In this document: in pieces, positions 22,011 to 24,058 of the stretch
How positions within the stretch are numbered: position 1 is the stretch's first letter
Layout: the number at the start of each line of letters is the position of its first letter
Origin: an uncultured Lachnospiraceae bacterium
GTDB lineage: Bacteria; Bacillota; Clostridia; Lachnospirales; Lachnospiraceae
DNA length: 24,058 nucleotides
Direction of reading: 5' to 3'
Assembly: GCA_905201915.1 (NCBI GenBank)
Contig: CAJKQE010000029.1
Coordinates: 1-24,058, forward strand
Position numbers and translations under genes: made by a program
Notes under the pieces: generated by a model
Seen by the model: the letters and a program-made list of their open reading frames with translations, nothing else
The model's database searches: none
Told to the model about the DNA's origin: nothing

Positions 22011-23865
22011 AAAAACAACTATACAATCTACTTGGAAAATGAATATAAGAGCTTGGAAAATCTGGTGGAAGCTCTGTCCCCGCTTCTTTTTTTCGGCAGG
22101 CATTTCCTCCATGGTAAAAGCATTAACTCCTTATGTAACCATCTTTCTGTCCGCTCAAATCATCAATGAGCTTTCCGGAAATCAAGATGTGGCCGTCCTT
22201 GCAAAATGGGTAATTCTGACTCTGACCTGTACCTCACTCTGTGCTCTGTTAAACAGCATTTTAAAGCATTGGCTCAATTATGAAAAAAACTCTGCTCAGT
22301 CCATTGACCGACAGGTTTACATGAAAAAAATGCTGGATTTAGATTATGAGGACATAGAACGGCAACCGATTTTTGATTTATATTCTCAGATTATTCAGAC
22401 GAAATATTGGTCCGGATGGGGAATTTATAAAACCCTCCTTTTTTTCGAAGAACTGGTTACTGCATTTTTCCAAATCCTTGGGGGAATTAGCCTGTCTGTC
22501 AGTTTATTTGCAGCCAAAGTCCCTAAAGGAAGTGAACTGGAACCCATCAATCATCCTCTTTTTGCCGTTGGAATTCTCATGCTTTTACTGCTTATTGCAG
22601 TTCTTTCCCCTATATGCAAAACCATGGGAGACAAATATATGACCAATTATGCCAAGGAGGCACGTCTTGGCAATCGCTTTTTCTATTTCTTTGGTTTTAT
22701 GAGCCATGATAAAAAAAGAGCGGCAGACCTTCGTATGTATCAACAACAGGAAAATATCTGTCATCCTCGAATGGCGGAATGTACCATGTTCAGCGCACAT
22801 TCCGATATCGCAAAATCTGCCATGGGACCTATGGGACTTTTGCACGCACTTTCACAAGGTATGTCTGTTATTTTAACCGGCGTTGTATATTTGTATGTAT
22901 GTTTAAAAGCATGGGCAGGCGCTTTCGGAGTAGGCTCTGTCACACAATATATCGGAGCAATTACTCAGCTTTTTGGCGGTGTTTCTGCCTTCCTTACCAC
23001 AGTAGGCGCTATGCAAAGCAACGGTGAATTTTTAGTCTCCTGTTTTCATTTTCTGGATATTCCAAACCGCATGTATCAAGGCAGTCTTACCACGGAAAAA
23101 CGGTCGGACAGACAATATGAAGTGGAATTTCGAGATGTTTCCTTCCGCTATCCTGATACAGAACAATGGGCTTTGCGGCACATTAATTTAAAGTTCCAAA
23201 TAGGCAAACGCCTTGCCGTAGTAGGTATGAACGGCAGTGGAAAAACTACGTTTATCAAACTTTTGTGCCGCCTGTATGATCCCACAGAAGGACAGATTTT
23301 CTTAAATGGAATTGACATTCGAAAGTATAAATATGACGATTATATCAACATTTTTTCCGTTGTTTTTCAAGATTTTCAGCTATTGTCGCTGCCTCTGGGA
23401 GAAAATGTTGCCGGCGCTGCACGCTATGACTCTGAACTGGCAAAATCCTGCTTAAAAAATGCCGGATTTGAAACACGCTTTCAGTCCATGCCCAAAGGCT
23501 TAGACACTTATCTTTATAAAGATTTGGATGAAAACGGTATTCAGATATCCGGAGGAGAAGCCCAGAAAATTGCCATTGCAAGAGCACTCTACAAAGATGC
23601 TCCGTTCATTATTTTGGATGAACCGACTGCTGCTTTAGATCCTGTTGCAGAGGCAGAAATTTACAGTAAGTTCAATGATATTGTAACGGATAAAACAACC
23701 GTTTATATTTCCCACCGTCTGTCTTCTTGCAAATTTTGTGATGAAATTGCCGTATTTCATGAGGGAAATGTAGTTCAGAAAGGAACACATGAGGAATTGA
23801 TTAGCGATAAAACTGGAAAATATTATGAACTTTGGAATGCACAGGCACAGTATTATAATGAATAA
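22000..23865 (+). CDS. ABC exporter half-transporter B (permease-ATPase fusion)
   Basis: A 621-aa partner of the preceding gene. The membrane domain is about 20-340 and the nucleotide-binding domain about 370-610. Walker A GMNGSGKTT begins near residue 408, the signature is ISGGEAQK near 514, Walker B is FIILDEPTAALD near 536, and the switch His is in YISHR. Both halves keep the catalytic Glu, unlike many heterodimeric exporters in which one site is degenerate. The start is GTG at 22000, preceded by GGAGGGAGG 8 nt upstream; an ATG at 21928 in the same frame lies deep inside the upstream gene without a ribosome site. The 11-bp overlap implies coupled translation. It is followed within 40 nt by the end of a group II intron. 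Confidence 0.94.
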   Translation: MTGKKTTIQSTWKMNIRAWKIWWKLCPRFFFSAGISSMVKALTPYVTIFLSAQIINELSGNQDVAVLAKWVILTLTCTSLCALLNSILKHWLNYEKNSAQSIDRQVYMKKMLDLDYEDIERQPIFDLYSQIIQTKYWSGWGIYKTLLFFEELVTAFFQILGGISLSVSLFAAKVPKGSELEPINHPLFAVGILMLLLLIAVLSPICKTMGDKYMTNYAKEARLGNRFFYFFGFMSHDKKRAADLRMYQQQENICHPRMAECTMFSAHSDIAKSAMGPMGLLHALSQGMSVILTGVVYLYVCLKAWAGAFGVGSVTQYIGAITQLFGGVSAFLTTVGAMQSNGEFLVSCFHFLDIPNRMYQGSLTTEKRSDRQYEVEFRDVSFRYPDTEQWALRHINLKFQIGKRLAVVGMNGSGKTTFIKLLCRLYDPTEGQIFLNGIDIRKYKYDDYINIFSVVFQDFQLLSLPLGENVAGAARYDSELAKSCLKNAGFETRFQSMPKGLDTYLYKDLDENGIQISGGEAQKIAIARALYKDAPFIILDEPTAALDPVAEAEIYSKFNDIVTDKTTVYISHRLSSCKFCDEIAVFHEGNVVQKGTHEELISDKTGKYYELWNAQAQYYNE

Positions 23866-23901
23866 AAATACCGAGCATTTGGAATACTTTTTATCGTTCC
23901 A

Positions 23902-24058
23902 ATCGGGTAGGAGGTAAATGATTATTCTATTTACCGTCCTCCCACACCACCTAGCATACCGTTCGGTACTAGGCGTTTCCTTAGTTTTCACAAACTGTTA
24001 GATTGTACTGGTCAAGCTTTTTGGTAACACTTTGTTCGGAAATCATGCTCTATATCGA
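23902..24058 (-). mobile_element. Group II intron, 3' end (domains V and VI), continues beyond window
   Basis: On the minus strand, 23977-23944 folds as a 34-nt domain V: a CGC catalytic triad, CCUAG/CUAGG stem, a two-base UG bulge, then UACC/GGUA closing a GAAC loop. A domain VI hairpin follows, with AGGAC and GGTAAAT pairing with ATTTACC and TCCT (23940-23909). Then come an unpaired A (23908), CCCGAT and the 3' border at about 23902. The pattern GTGTGGGAGGACGG...CCTCCTACCCGAT is the usual end of this intron group. The reverse transcriptase/maturase gene, if present, lies to the right of the window. Confidence 0.8.

Noticed and set aside
23879..23902. TTGGAA/TTCCAA as the terminator of the exporter operon
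   Set aside because: The stem is only 6 bp with a 12-nt loop and is not followed by a T-tract.
23635..23991. 118-codon minus frame crossing the end of exporter B
   Set aside because: It is antisense to the conserved ATPase domain and runs through intron domains V/VI; the composition is that of a chance frame.
1..24058. CRISPR arrays, tRNA or rRNA genes
   Set aside because: No regularly spaced repeats and no tRNA- or rRNA-like sequences were recognised; the cloverleaf near 10000 lacks the conserved T-loop and CCA features.

Overview
The window looks like a stretch of chromosome from a low-GC, endospore-forming Firmicute, most probably a gut Lachnospiraceae (Blautia-like). The reasons are the conserved sporulation block RqcP-YabP-YabQ-DivIC-SpoIIE-TilS, CotS and CwlD, strong AGGAGG-type ribosome sites, a T-box in front of an archaeal-type ProRS, and a cytosolic GHKL kinase paired with a LytTR regulator. 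The assignment to family or genus is inference; no marker gene settles it.

Left two thirds (1-16532), all on the minus strand. Read in the direction of transcription there are three or four units. (a) 16532-13985: a membrane-anchored SH3/GH18 spore-type cell-wall hydrolase and a DivIVA-like coiled-coil protein, closed by a terminator. (b) 13849-10446: cwlD, tsaC, rpiB, upp and dCMP deaminase, packed tightly and preceded by a possible sigma-E promoter. (c) 10405-6106: a sigma-A promoter, a T-box with a CCU (Pro) specifier, proS, cca and a CotS-family gene; then pgcA (6026-4290) behind its own promoter. (d) 4261-1: hup with a near-consensus promoter and its own terminator, then rqcP, yabP, yabQ, divIC, spoIIE and tilS (truncated by the window edge). 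Two sites stand out in (d). The spoIIE promoter has a 21-bp spacer and a Spo0A box over its -35, as in the B. subtilis Spo0A-activated promoters. A sigma-E-like promoter for yabP lies on the upstream arm of a hairpin whose other arm contains the yabP ribosome site.

Middle (16533-18721). A conserved-looking small hypothetical gene and an ECF sigma/anti-sigma pair, separated by intergenic DNA rich in inverted and direct repeats.

Right end (18722-24058), plus strand. A LytTR response regulator, a membrane-free GHKL histidine kinase and two overlapping ABC exporter half-transporters form a probable self-contained export/resistance or signalling unit, with a terminator-like hairpin between the two-component pair and the transporter pair. 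The window ends in the 3' end (domains V and VI) of a group II intron on the minus strand, just downstream of the second transporter.

The most unusual unexplained sequence is a roughly 240-nt spacer between the proS T-box terminator and the proS start. It holds a 16-bp inverted repeat (one mismatch) enclosing two or three smaller hairpins, a cloverleaf-like arrangement that the T-box does not explain.
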